The notes under the pieces are model-generated. The model was not told where the DNA came from. It saw only the letters and a list, made by a program, of their open reading frames with translations, and searched no databases. Shown one piece after another: positions 1 through 8,485 of a DNA stretch of 64,000 nt. How positions within the stretch are numbered: position 1 is the first letter of the stretch; every line of letters begins with the position of its first letter. Source of the stretch: CAXXFQ01 sp963674475. Its GTDB lineage: Bacteria; Planctomycetota; Planctomycetia; Pirellulales; Thermoguttaceae. Location: positions 62,001-126,000 of the forward strand of contig CAXXFQ010000017.1 in assembly GCA_963674475.2 (NCBI GenBank), read 5' to 3'. The translations under genes were made by a program, and so were the position numbers.

Positions 1-23
1 TCCCCTTTTTTTGCCAAACTGAC

Positions 24-980
24 ATGAGTATTGTTGTTCTCGATGGTTACACCTTGAATCCGGGCGATCTCTCTTGGGACGCCCTGGCCGCGTTGGGGCC
101 TTGCGCGGTCTACGACCGGAGCGAACCGGAAGAAACGGTCCCGCGCGCCCGCGACGCTCGGATTGTTTTGATCAATAAAACCGCGTTGCACCGGGCCGAG
201 ATCGAACGGCTGCCAAACCTCGAATACATTGGCGTTCTGGCCACCGGTTACAACGTACTCGATCTGAAGGCGGCCGCCGAGCGGAAGATCGTCGTCACGA
301 ACGTTCCCAGCTACAGTACGCCGTCGGTCGCGCAGATGGTATTTGCCCATTTGTTGAATCTCACGCAACGGGTCGGAGACTTGGCCGAAACGGTCCGTCG
401 AGGCGACTGGAGCAAATCGGCCGATTTTTGTTACTGGAACGCGCCGTTGGTCGAATTGCAAGGGCTGCGTATAGGGATCGTCGGCTTCGGCCAAACCGGG
501 CGTGCCACCGCTAAATTAGCACAGGCGTTTGGGATGCGAGTGTTGATCCATTCGCGTCGCGTTCCCGACGAGTTGCCCGAGGGGGCCGAATTCGTTTCGC
601 TAGAGGAGCTTCTTGAAAAGAGCGACGTGGTCAGTCTGCATTGCCCCTTGACGGCCGAGACCCGCGGGATGTTGGATCGACAACGGTTGGGCCTGATGAA
701 ACGGGGCGCCTTTTTGATCAACACCGGACGCGGCCCGTTGGTTGACGAGACGGCGCTGGCCGACATGCTCAATTCGGAACACCTGGCCGGAGCCGGGCTG
801 GACGTTTTAAGCAGTGAGCCACCGGGGGCGGACAATCCGCTTTTTCAGGCGAAGAACTGTTACATAACGCCGCACATCGCCTGGGCGACTCGGTCGGCGA
901 GAGAACGCCTGATGAAGATCGCCGTCGAGAACGTCCGCGCTTTCCTCGAAGGTCGGCTGCAAAACGTGATCGGCTCCTGA
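24..980 (+). CDS. D-2-hydroxyacid dehydrogenase (NAD-binding)
   Basis: This 318-residue protein is a complete D-isomer-specific 2-hydroxyacid dehydrogenase, which interconverts 2-keto acids and D-2-hydroxy acids with NAD(P)H in the cytoplasm. The Rossmann motif GFGQTG lies near residues 153-158. The catalytic Arg is in INTGRGPLVDE, the Glu in LSSEPP and the His in TPHIAWAT, in the family's order. Length is normal for the family (310-330). The ATG start follows a short T-rich leader with no obvious Shine-Dalgarno. The gene converges on the PyrK-like gene with only 4 bases between the stops, and I see no terminator. Glycerate or hydroxypyruvate, phosphoglycerate and lactate are all possible substrates; the sequence alone does not decide. 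Confidence 0.9.
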   Translation: MSIVVLDGYTLNPGDLSWDALAALGPCAVYDRSEPEETVPRARDARIVLINKTALHRAEIERLPNLEYIGVLATGYNVLDLKAAAERKIVVTNVPSYSTPSVAQMVFAHLLNLTQRVGDLAETVRRGDWSKSADFCYWNAPLVELQGLRIGIVGFGQTGRATAKLAQAFGMRVLIHSRRVPDELPEGAEFVSLEELLEKSDVVSLHCPLTAETRGMLDRQRLGLMKRGAFLINTGRGPLVDETALADMLNSEHLAGAGLDVLSSEPPGADNPLFQAKNCYITPHIAWATRSARERLMKIAVENVRAFLEGRLQNVIGS

Positions 981-984
981 GGAG

Positions 985-1854
985 TTATTCGAGAATGACG
1001 AGTTTGCCATCGAAGACCGGGCCGTCGACGCACGTTCGCTTGTAGTCCCACTGGCCGTCTTCACCGCGGATTTTCGTCACGCAGCTGAAACAGATCCCCA
1101 TCCCGCAGGCCATCGGGCTTTCCAAGGAAACGTCACACGGAACGTCCAGACTTTTGGCCGTTTCGATCACCGCGGCGATCATCGGTTTGGGGCCGCAGGC
1201 GACCACTTGCGGTCGGGTCGTCCGATCCATTTCAACCAACGGGCCAATCAGGTCGGTTACGAGCCCCTTGATCCCGGCCGACCCATCTTCGGTGGCGATC
1301 TGAACGTCGACGCCCCCTTGGCGGAAATCGTCGACCCCGGCCAAATAGCCGGCCTTTCTCGCACCGTAGCAAAGCGAAATCCGTTTGACCGGCGGCATCA
1401 CGCGTGCCGGAGTGCCGAACGTTTGTCGTCCGAGCCGTTCTTTGGCCAAGGTGATAAACGGCGTTTGCCCGATTCCCCCGGCGACGAAGATCAAATGGTC
1501 GGTCTCATAGGCCGGAAACCCGTTTCCAAGCGGTCCCCAGACGGTCAGTTTCGTTCCAACCGGGCGGGTGCAGAGTTCTTTGGTCAGTTTGCCGACGACC
1601 AGATAGACCAGATCGACCATTCCCGGGTTTTTCGGATCGTCCGAAGCGGTCACGTCATAGACGGCGATCGGGCGCCCCAAGAGCGGATCGTTCGTCTCGG
1701 GAAAGCGGATCATGACGAACTGCCCCGGCAAGAGCGCTTGGGCCAGCTCGGGAGCGTGGAAACGAATCCGGAAGATTCGCTCGGCCATCTGGACCTGTTC
1801 GACCAGTTCGACGGTTCCTTTCCAAATCGAATCGGGATATGTTTCGGGGGTCAT
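985..1854 (-). CDS. pyrK: Dihydroorotate dehydrogenase electron-transfer subunit-like protein (PyrK-type FAD/2Fe-2S flavoprotein)
   Basis: This is a ferredoxin-NADP reductase-like protein of the PyrK type. In class 1B dihydroorotate dehydrogenase, PyrK passes electrons from PyrD to NAD+ through FAD and a [2Fe-2S] cluster. An FAD-binding RPIAVYD motif, an NAD-binding GGIGQTPF motif and a C-terminal cluster-binding Cys series (CGMGICFSC, then a fourth Cys in KRTCVDGP) follow each other in family order. I place the start at the ATG at 1854, behind GAGG with 5 bases spacing; an in-frame ATG at 1884 would add 10 polar residues without a Shine-Dalgarno. No pyrD neighbour is visible, so a related role such as a sulfhydrogenase-type reductase subunit is possible. 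Confidence 0.85.
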   Translation of the reverse strand: MTPETYPDSIWKGTVELVEQVQMAERIFRIRFHAPELAQALLPGQFVMIRFPETNDPLLGRPIAVYDVTASDDPKNPGMVDLVYLVVGKLTKELCTRPVGTKLTVWGPLGNGFPAYETDHLIFVAGGIGQTPFITLAKERLGRQTFGTPARVMPPVKRISLCYGARKAGYLAGVDDFRQGGVDVQIATEDGSAGIKGLVTDLIGPLVEMDRTTRPQVVACGPKPMIAAVIETAKSLDVPCDVSLESPMACGMGICFSCVTKIRGEDGQWDYKRTCVDGPVFDGKLVILE

Positions 1855-1916
1855 CGTCGCCTCGTTACTTTTTTCCTTAGTCATTCAAGCGGTTCGGGCT
1901 GAGAAGAGTACTGAAA

Positions 1917-2870
1917 TCACTTCTTTTTCGTGGCCCGTTTCGAATGTCGACGTGGGGCCGTTTTATCGGACAGCCCGGCCGCATTTCGCAACGACATCAG
2001 TTCGGTGTGGGTCAATTTGCGACATTCGCCGGGCGTCATTTTTCCCAAACGGATCGGCCCGACGGCGATTCGGGTGAGTCGCTGGACCTTATGCCCGACC
2101 TTGGCCAAGACACGGCGGATTTCGCGATTGCGTCCCTCGTTGAGCCTCATTTCCAAAAACGTACTCTGTTTGTATTTACGCTTGACCCGGACCCCCTCGA
2201 CTCGCATCATTCCTTCGGAAAGATAAACGCCCTTGCGAATTTGCTCGAGCGTCTCTCGCTCCGGGTGCCCGGCGATCTGGACGAGGTAAAGCTTTTCGAT
2301 TTCATAACGAGGATGGGTCAACCGATTGGCCAATTCGCCGTCGTTGGTCAACAGGATGAGCCCTTCGCTGTGAAGGTCGAGTCGCCCGACGGTGAACATC
2401 CGCACATCCTGGTTGGGCAAAAGGTCGATCACCCGTGGACGCCCGGCCGGATCGCTATTGGTCGAAATGACTCCGTCCGGTTTATAGACGGCGTAGTAAA
2501 CCAGCTTCGGCTTGGAAAGCGTCTCACCGTCGAAACGAACCTCTTGGGTTTGCGGATCGACCTTGGTTCCCATTTCGGTCACCACTTTTCGATCGACCTC
2601 GACTCGACCGGCGAGGATCAGCTCTTCGCACTCGCGTCGGCTTCCGAATCCGGCTGCCGCGAGGACTTTTTGGAGACGCTGTTTTCCGTCCGAAGGAGCT
2701 GTCGGTTTCGGCGCGGTCGGTCTTCGCTTCGGAATCGGGCGGCGGACCGAGCTTTTTTTCGTGGGACGTTTGGATGACGGACGCTTCGAGGACGGACGTT
2801 TTGACGTCGCGTGCTTCTTTTTACGAGGAGTCGCGTACTTCTTTTTACGTGGAGTTGGACGAGGCATCAA
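1917..2870 (-). CDS. rluB: 23S rRNA pseudouridine synthase, RluB/RsuA family, with basic N- and C-terminal tails
   Basis: The protein (317 residues) isomerises a uridine to pseudouridine in ribosomal RNA. An S4 RNA-binding domain follows a tail of about 60 residues and starts near RLQKVLAAAGFGSRRE. The catalytic domain carries the family motif GRLDLHSEGLILLTNDG, whose Asp is the nucleophile, and ends with EGRNREIRRVLAKVGHKV, typical of RluB/RsuA/RluE/RluF. The N-terminal tail is almost only Lys, Arg, Ser, Thr and Pro and contains duplicated TPRKKK(Y/H)AT and SSKRP units; the C-terminus is also basic (KRATKKK). Bacterial RluB often has basic extensions, so these are probably rRNA-binding tails. 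The exact target uridine cannot be read from sequence. Confidence 0.92.
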   Translation of the reverse strand: MMPRPTPRKKKYATPRKKKHATSKRPSSKRPSSKRPTKKSSVRRPIPKRRPTAPKPTAPSDGKQRLQKVLAAAGFGSRRECEELILAGRVEVDRKVVTEMGTKVDPQTQEVRFDGETLSKPKLVYYAVYKPDGVISTNSDPAGRPRVIDLLPNQDVRMFTVGRLDLHSEGLILLTNDGELANRLTHPRYEIEKLYLVQIAGHPERETLEQIRKGVYLSEGMMRVEGVRVKRKYKQSTFLEMRLNEGRNREIRRVLAKVGHKVQRLTRIAVGPIRLGKMTPGECRKLTHTELMSLRNAAGLSDKTAPRRHSKRATKKK

Positions 2871-3071
2871 AGACGCTCTGGAAAAAAATTTCTGGAGACC
2901 GTAGAGAAGAATCGAACCAAGAATGCCCCGTTTCTACAGAGTGGTTTTAAGGCCGCTCAAAGTGGGGATTTTTCCGACTCTCCGAACCTTGGTTTATCAT
3001 ACCCGTTTTCCCTGCCCCATGTCAGGGGTAGGCCCACGCGGTTTCGCCCCCCCAGATTGGCCGAAACGGGC

Positions 3072-3150
3072 TCCATATAAATGGGGTGTTTTTCCATGCA
3101 AGAAAGACGGGTTCCATACAGATGGGGTGTTTTTCCACGCAAGAAAGACG
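3072..3150. repeat. Two-copy imperfect direct repeat, 38-bp units, 41-bp period
   Basis: Positions 3072-3109 and 3113-3150 are the same 38-bp sequence with three substitutions (35/38 identical). Each copy contains ATGGGGTGTTTTTCCA and ends in CAAGAAAGACG. The pair lies between two minus-strand genes, downstream of the lipoprotein at 3156-3449 and upstream of the pseudouridine synthase gene. No clear hairpin forms inside a unit. Confidence 0.85.
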
Positions 3151-3155
3151 CAGTC

Positions 3156-3449
3156 TTATTGGCGGTTTTCACCAAGAATCGGCCAGCGGGCCCGAAGCGG
3201 TTCGGCGATCGGTTTTTCGTATTCCCGTGGCCGGGCCCCGTCGACCGGGGTGCCGATATCCGCTTCGGCGTAGGGATCGAATCGGACCGCCCGGTTTCGT
3301 TGCGCATCGGTCGTCCCCGGATCGCTCAAACTGGCAGTCCCCATCCCCTGACATCCGGTGAGCAAGAGGAGGAGTCCCATCCCGCATGCCAACCTTTTCA
3401 AGGGCGTTTTTCGATTTTGACAACGCCAAGTGGTCCAAGGGCCATTCAT
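3156..3449 (-). CDS. Small secreted lipoprotein, function unknown
   Basis: I do not recognise this 97-residue protein. It begins with a type II signal sequence: a basic N-region (RCQNRKTPLKR), a hydrophobic stretch (LACGMGLLLLL) and the lipobox LTGC, so the mature protein should be lipidated on Cys and held on a membrane. The mature part is short, polar and Pro/Arg-rich with no recognisable domain. The ATG at 3449 is supported by an AGGA sequence 9 bases upstream; the reading frame stays open a further 27 codons, but that would put a long charged tail before the signal peptide. Small lipoproteins like this are common in planctomycetes. Confidence 0.65.
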   Translation of the reverse strand: MNGPWTTWRCQNRKTPLKRLACGMGLLLLLTGCQGMGTASLSDPGTTDAQRNRAVRFDPYAEADIGTPVDGARPREYEKPIAEPLRARWPILGENRQ

Positions 3450-4049
3450 CGGTCGGTTCCTAGAGCGGTTTTTATTTAACGGTAGCGCCAGACCGGCGTG
3501 GGGAAATATCCCGCGGTTGTTGTAAGTCACGCTGTGGAAGCGGGTTTCATTTTTTCCACGTTTTCATGAGACGCGAGGAACCCGCTACCCTCAGGTGAAA
3601 GACGTTCTGGACAGGAAAAAGGCCGGTCCTCACCTGCGGTTTCCGAATCGGAGATGAAGAAACGTGGCCGGATTATAGGTCCCCGGCCGATTCAGATATA
3701 GGTGAACTTCCTCCTTTCTCGGCCTTTTTCGGCAGGGAAAAGGTGTGGGCAAGTCGATGGCCATCTGGTATTTTTAATATTTTAATATTCAGTTAGCCAT
3801 TTGCAGCTGGAAACTTACGATCGGAAGGTGGGCAGACCTATTAAACCAGGGTGTTTGACTTGGGAGGTCTTCGGTAAATACCACTTTTTCCTCCCTTAAA
3901 TTGGCCCACTTACCGATCTTCTCAATTGGATCGCTTGGCGAAAGTGTCACGTAATTTTTATTCAAAACCGCTCTCCTCCCGCTTGGCAAGTTTCTTCGAA
4001 GAGGGGTACAATGGAGGGTTGCGCAAGCTAAGTAAGACAGGAGAGTGCC
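3450..4049. other. 600-bp gap without a supported gene; promoter at its right end
   Basis: This stretch separates the minus-strand lipoprotein from the plus-strand zinc-ribbon gene, so it should hold two divergent promoters. I can support only the right-hand one (3983-4012). A GC-rich hairpin candidate (GGCCGG with CCGGCC) lies near 3666-3689, and a short AT-rich patch of AATATT copies near 3770-3790. A 66-codon minus-strand frame at 3789-3989 has no ribosome site or recognisable domain, and I leave it out. Confidence 0.5.
3983..4012 (+). promoter_or_regulatory. Sigma70-like promoter for the zinc-ribbon gene
   Basis: A -35 box TTGGCA (3983-3988) and a -10 box TACAAT (4007-4012) are separated by 18 bp. 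Both match the bacterial housekeeping consensus at 5 of 6 positions. Transcription would start near 4019, giving a leader of about 30 bases that contains the AGGAGA ribosome site of the GTG-initiated gene at 4050. Confidence 0.65.
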
Positions 4050-4760
4050 GTGCCTATCGAGTTTCGTTGCGATCAGTGTGGACAGTTACTTCGGACTCCG
4101 GACGATTCCGCTGGAAAGTCGGCCAAATGCCCGGCCTGTGGCGCGGTTCGACAAGTCCCGACCCACGACGCGACGATTATCAACGCCGAAGAAGTCGAAG
4201 GAACTTCGGAGGGGGGTGCCCCCGGACAGGCTCCCGGCTATGGCCCGGGTTACGGCGGCGACTACGGACCCGGACCAGCACCCGGCGGCTATGGCGGTTA
4301 TCCCCCACCACCGCCCGGCTACGGACCGGCCCCCTATCCGGGAGACCAAACCCCGCCGGAAGTTCGGGTTCGTGCGCCGGGGATGGCGCTGATGATCTGG
4401 GGAGGGGTCGGGTGTCTTTTTTCGTTGGTAACGCTCATCAACCTATGGTCGACACAGGAGATCGTCGGGATCGAACAATTCCAGGAGATGGCGACCGCCA
4501 TGGGGACCGAGTTGGATACCAAACTGCTGTTTTCGAGCCAGATGTTTTTTAGCGTGCTTTCGGTGGCCATCAATGGGTTGATTTTTTTCGGCGGGATGCG
4601 GATGCGTCTGTTGCGTAATTATTACCTGGCGATGACCGCCGCCATTTTGGCGTTGATCCCCTGCTGGGTCCCTTGCTGTTTCGGGCTGATCGGGATGGCA
4701 ATCGGGATTTGGGCCTTGGTCGTGTTAACCAACAGTGAGGTGAAAAACGCGTTCCGTTAG
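4050..4760 (+). CDS. Zinc-ribbon membrane protein with Gly/Pro/Tyr-rich linker
   Basis: Three parts are visible in this 236-residue protein. Residues 1-36 form a zinc ribbon with two Cys pairs (CDQCG and CPACG). Residues about 55-105 are a low-complexity linker made of GYGPGYGG, PPPPPGYGP and similar units. Residues about 110-236 hold three hydrophobic segments (around MALMIWGGVGCLFSL, SVLSVAINGLIFFGG and ALIPCWVPCCFGLIGMAIGI). The protein is therefore a membrane protein with a cytoplasmic metal-binding head. The start is a GTG preceded by AGGAGA at 4039-4044, 5 bases spacing. A related layout recurs at 45115-45528. Planctomycete genomes carry many such proteins of unknown role; no function can be assigned. 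Confidence 0.85.
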   Translation: MPIEFRCDQCGQLLRTPDDSAGKSAKCPACGAVRQVPTHDATIINAEEVEGTSEGGAPGQAPGYGPGYGGDYGPGPAPGGYGGYPPPPPGYGPAPYPGDQTPPEVRVRAPGMALMIWGGVGCLFSLVTLINLWSTQEIVGIEQFQEMATAMGTELDTKLLFSSQMFFSVLSVAINGLIFFGGMRMRLLRNYYLAMTAAILALIPCWVPCCFGLIGMAIGIWALVVLTNSEVKNAFR

Positions 4761-4847
4761 CCGCCAGAGTCGTTTTTATAATCGCGCGTTTCCGACCCCC
4801 GTTTTTAATCCTTTGAGAATGCATCCCGAGATTTTTGATCGCCAACT

Positions 4848-6773
4848 GTGAATATTCTTTCCCTCCAAAATGTTCGAAAACAATTCAACGCCGAATCGTT
4901 GCTGACCGACGTTACGTTTGAAATTCAGGATGACCACCGACTCGGTCTGGTCGGGCCTAACGGCGCGGGCAAAACGACCCTGATGAAGATCATCGCCGGC
5001 GACGAAGATCCGGACGCGGGAACTTGTGAACCGGCCGCGGGGATTCGGATCGGGTATCTCGAACAACAGCCCGATTTCGCGCCGGGACGGACCGTCTGGG
5101 AAGAGGCCCAAGACGCGCTGGCTCCGCTGATTGCCTTGCAAAAAGAGGCACTCGAGACGGCCGACCGCTTGGCCGAAACGGCCGACCCGCTCGAACACGA
5201 TCGGTTGGCCGCCCGCTACGATCATCTCCAGTCGCAACTGGAACGCCACGACGCGTATCACTTGGACCACAAGATCGAGCGGATTCTCGACGGGCTTCGC
5301 TTTCCGCGTTCTTGCTATCAGCAGACGGTCGACTCGTTGAGCGGGGGCGAGCAAAACCGGCTCTTATTGGCCAAATTGCTCCTGTCCGAGCCCGATCTGA
5401 TGTTGTTGGACGAGCCGTCGAACCACCTCGACATTGAGGCGACCACCTGGCTGGAAGGCTATCTCTCCTCGACCACGGCGGCCGTGTTGGTCGTCAGCCA
5501 CGATCGGTATTTCCTCGACAAGGTGACCAACCGGACATTGGAGCTGGTGCACGGCACGGTCGACTCGTATCGAGGTAATTTTTCCGCCTACCAGCGACAA
5601 AAGAAAGAACGGCTTCTGGTCGAACGGCGGACCTACGAAAAACAACAAGAGGAAATCGCCAAGGCGGAAGATTTCATCCGTCGTCACCATTGCGGCCAAA
5701 AACACACCCAGGCCGAAGACCGTCGCAAGAAACTCGAGCGGATCGTACCGGTCCCACCGCCACGCGAGATCGAAAACCCGCCGATGCGCTTCGCCGAAGC
5801 CGACCGAAGCGGCGAGATCGTCTTGCGGGGCGAGTCCCTTTCGAAAGGGTTTGATCGGCCGCTGTTTGAAAACTTCGATTTCCAAGTGACTCGTTGCCAG
5901 CGATGGGGAATGCTCGGTCCCAACGGCTGTGGCAAAACGACGTTACTCAAGGTTTTGCTCGGCCACTTGGCGTCCGATCGGGGAACCGTCCGTTTGGGCG
6001 AAGGGGTCAAAATCGGCTACTTCGATCAGCAATTGGCCCAGGTCGACGAAAACGAACTGGCTGTCGACGCGGTTCGACCCGACGGTCGATTGATGGAAGA
6101 GCAAAAACGACGTGACCTTTTGGCCCGCTTCGGCATTCGTGGCGACACGGCCTTGCGCCCCTTGAAAAATTTGAGCGGGGGAGAGCGGTGTCGAGTCGCC
6201 CTGGCCCGACTGGCCGCGTCGGACGCGAACTTTTTAGTGCTCGACGAACCGACCAACCACCTGGACCTCTGGGCACGCGACGCGTTGGAAAAAGCGCTTT
6301 CCGCGTTCAACGGCACCGTTCTGTTCGTCAGTCACGACCGGTTCTTCGTCAACCGGGTTGCCGATCACCTGTTGGTCGTCGAGCCGAATCGGCTTCGAAT
6401 GATCGACGGGAATTACGATACGTTGTTGCATCTCGTTTCGCAGTCGCTGGCCCAGTCGCCCGACCGGGCCGCCACGGTCGAACGGTCCAAGCGGGAAAAA
6501 ACTTCGAAGCCGAATGCGACGAAAAACAACGGCAAATCGGAAGAAAAGCGGGCACAGAAGCGGCGTTTTTCGTTTCGCAAGACGGAAGAGATCGAGGCCG
6601 ATATCTTCGATCGGGAATCGGAGATCGAATCGTTACACGAAGAACTGGCTCAGCCCGAAACGCACCGGGACGGGGACCGGGTCCGTCGAATTATCGAGAA
6701 GATGGAAGAGACCAAAGTTGAGTTGAAGTTGCTCTACGATCACTGGGAAGAGGCGACCGAGCTGAACTGGTAA
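4848..6773 (+). CDS. ABC-F family ATPase (ribosome-associated, Uup/EttA-like)
   Basis: A soluble protein of 641 residues with two ATP-binding cassettes and no membrane segment, which is the ABC-F layout. The first Walker A is GPNGAGKTT (36-44), followed by signature LSGGEQNR and Walker B LMLLDEPSNHLD. The second Walker A is GPNGCGKTT near residue 357, with LSGGERCR and LVLDEPTNHLD. The linker between them is charged and helical, and the last 100 residues are Lys/Glu-rich with coiled-coil character, as in Uup. ABC-F proteins act on the ribosome (tRNA positioning, rescue of stalled translation) or give antibiotic protection; which subfamily this is cannot be settled by eye. The GTG start has no clear Shine-Dalgarno. 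Confidence 0.93.
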   Translation: MNILSLQNVRKQFNAESLLTDVTFEIQDDHRLGLVGPNGAGKTTLMKIIAGDEDPDAGTCEPAAGIRIGYLEQQPDFAPGRTVWEEAQDALAPLIALQKEALETADRLAETADPLEHDRLAARYDHLQSQLERHDAYHLDHKIERILDGLRFPRSCYQQTVDSLSGGEQNRLLLAKLLLSEPDLMLLDEPSNHLDIEATTWLEGYLSSTTAAVLVVSHDRYFLDKVTNRTLELVHGTVDSYRGNFSAYQRQKKERLLVERRTYEKQQEEIAKAEDFIRRHHCGQKHTQAEDRRKKLERIVPVPPPREIENPPMRFAEADRSGEIVLRGESLSKGFDRPLFENFDFQVTRCQRWGMLGPNGCGKTTLLKVLLGHLASDRGTVRLGEGVKIGYFDQQLAQVDENELAVDAVRPDGRLMEEQKRRDLLARFGIRGDTALRPLKNLSGGERCRVALARLAASDANFLVLDEPTNHLDLWARDALEKALSAFNGTVLFVSHDRFFVNRVADHLLVVEPNRLRMIDGNYDTLLHLVSQSLAQSPDRAATVERSKREKTSKPNATKNNGKSEEKRAQKRRFSFRKTEEIEADIFDRESEIESLHEELAQPETHRDGDRVRRIIEKMEETKVELKLLYDHWEEATELNW

Positions 6774-6828
6774 CGTCAAAAAGGAAAGGTTTTCGAAAAA
6801 CCGTTTTCCGGTATCCCTTTTGTTCCAC

Positions 6829-6870
6829 AAAAAAAGGAGCGACGACTGAAAGGTCCTCGCTCCTTTTTTG
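6829..6870. terminator. Bidirectional rho-independent terminator between the ABC-F gene and eno
   Basis: A 13-bp perfect stem (6830-6842 paired with 6857-6869, core GGAGCGA/TCGCTCC) closes a 14-base loop. It carries A residues on its left arm and T residues on its right arm, so it can terminate transcription from both sides. It sits between the converging stop codons at 6773 and 6892. Confidence 0.85.
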
Positions 6871-6891
6871 ATTTATTGTCGCTTCAAGCGA

Positions 6892-8175
6892 TTAACGCAG
6901 TTTCGGGAAACGCGATCCGCCGTAGACGGCCGATTTGCCCAACATCTCTTCGATTCGAAGGAGCTGATTGTATTTGGCCATTCGGTCGGTACGCGAGGCC
7001 GAGCCGGTCTTGATCTGGCCGGTATTCAAGGCGACGGCCAGGTCGGCGATGGTCGAGTCTTCGGTTTCGCCACTGCGGTGGCTGATCACGCTGGTCATGT
7101 CGTGGCGCGAGGCCAAGTTGACCGCTTCGATCGTTTCGGTCAGCGTTCCGATCTGGTTGACCTTGATCAGGATGCTGTTGCCGACACCCTCGTCGATGCC
7201 GCGCTGGAGCCGCTTGGTGTTGGTCACGAACAGGTCGTCGCCGACCAGTTGAACCTTGTCGCCGAGCTTGTCGGTCATCAGCTTCCAGCCTTCCCAGTCG
7301 TCTTCGTCGCAACCGTCTTCGATCGAAACGATCGGGTACTGACTGGACCAGCTGGCAAGCAGTTCAACCATCGCGGCCGAATCGATTTGCTTGCCGTCCA
7401 TCGTGTAGGTCTTCTTGTCGCCGTCGTACAGTTCGCTCGAGGCGACGTCCATGGCGATGAACAGTTCCTTGCCCATCTTGTACCCGGCTTTTTCTCCGGC
7501 TTCCATGATCAGGTCGAGCGCTTCGGCGTTACTCTTGAGGTTGGGGGCGAAACCGCCTTCGTCGCCGACGTTCGTGCCGAGGCCCTTCGACTGGAGTACC
7601 TTCTTGAGGTTGTGGAAGACTTCGCAACCGCAGCGGATCGCGTCGGTAAACGAGTTCAACCCCAGGGGCATGATCATGAACTCTTGAACGTCGACATCGT
7701 TGTCGGCGTGTTCGCCACCGTTGACGATGTTCATCATCGGGGCGGGCAAGACGCATGCGCCGGCACCACCGAGGTAGCGGAACAGGGGCAGTCCGGCGTG
7801 GTCGGCTGCGGCGTGGGCCGTGGCCAGCGAGATGCCGAGAATGGCGTTGGCGCCGAGTTTCCCTTTGTTTTCGGTGCCGTCGAGTTCGATCATGCGTTGG
7901 TCGAGACCGATCTGATCAAGGGCGCTGAGGCCACAAAGTTCGTCGGCCAGGGTTTCGTTGACGTTTTCGACTGCCTGAAGTACCCCTCTTCCGAGGTAGG
8001 TTTTTTCATCGCCATCGCGAAGTTCGACCGCTTCGTGGACGCCGGTGCTGGCACCGCTGGGGACCGCCGCACGACCGAACGAACCGTCTGCCAAAGTGAC
8101 GTCGACTTCAACGGTCGGATTGCCACGACTGTCGAGGATTTGTCTTCCGTGAATGTCGATAATTGTTGAGCTCAT
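6892..8175 (-). CDS. eno: Enolase (phosphopyruvate hydratase)
   Basis: Enolase converts 2-phosphoglycerate to phosphoenolpyruvate in glycolysis and gluconeogenesis. The protein (427 residues from this start) opens with the typical TIIDIHGRQILDSRGNPTVE. It carries SGASTG in the N-terminal domain, the Mg-binding stretches around IEDGCDEDDW and LVGDDLFVTN, the catalytic Lys region LIKVNQIGTLTE and the conserved SHRSGETED. Length is normal. I place the start at 8175 because it matches the usual enolase N-terminus; an in-frame ATG 12 bases upstream (8187) is preceded by AGAAAG and is equally possible. It converges on the ABC-F gene and shares its terminator. Confidence 0.97.
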   Translation of the reverse strand: MSSTIIDIHGRQILDSRGNPTVEVDVTLADGSFGRAAVPSGASTGVHEAVELRDGDEKTYLGRGVLQAVENVNETLADELCGLSALDQIGLDQRMIELDGTENKGKLGANAILGISLATAHAAADHAGLPLFRYLGGAGACVLPAPMMNIVNGGEHADNDVDVQEFMIMPLGLNSFTDAIRCGCEVFHNLKKVLQSKGLGTNVGDEGGFAPNLKSNAEALDLIMEAGEKAGYKMGKELFIAMDVASSELYDGDKKTYTMDGKQIDSAAMVELLASWSSQYPIVSIEDGCDEDDWEGWKLMTDKLGDKVQLVGDDLFVTNTKRLQRGIDEGVGNSILIKVNQIGTLTETIEAVNLASRHDMTSVISHRSGETEDSTIADLAVALNTGQIKTGSASRTDRMAKYNQLLRIEEMLGKSAVYGGSRFPKLR

Positions 8176-8485
8176 AATTCTACTCATCTTTCTTTCTGGT
8201 AAAATTTACAGGTGAAGAGGAATAGGTAGGAGTCGGTTCGAGGCGAATAATCGACTACCTCCCCTCCTCGTGGTGGATTATGGATGGTCAAGAGACCGAG
8301 CGAACCACATTTTGTCCAAGATGATGAATTTTGAACAGGGGGGCGACAGTCCGATTTTTTTTCGCCCGGATTTTTTCCCGTCCGAATTTCTTTTCCGGTT
8401 CGCTCGACAGAAACCGGGGGCTGGTTTAGACTGTGGAACGAGGGGTATCACCAGGGTTTCGGTGGGAAACGCCAAGAGAGGGGAA

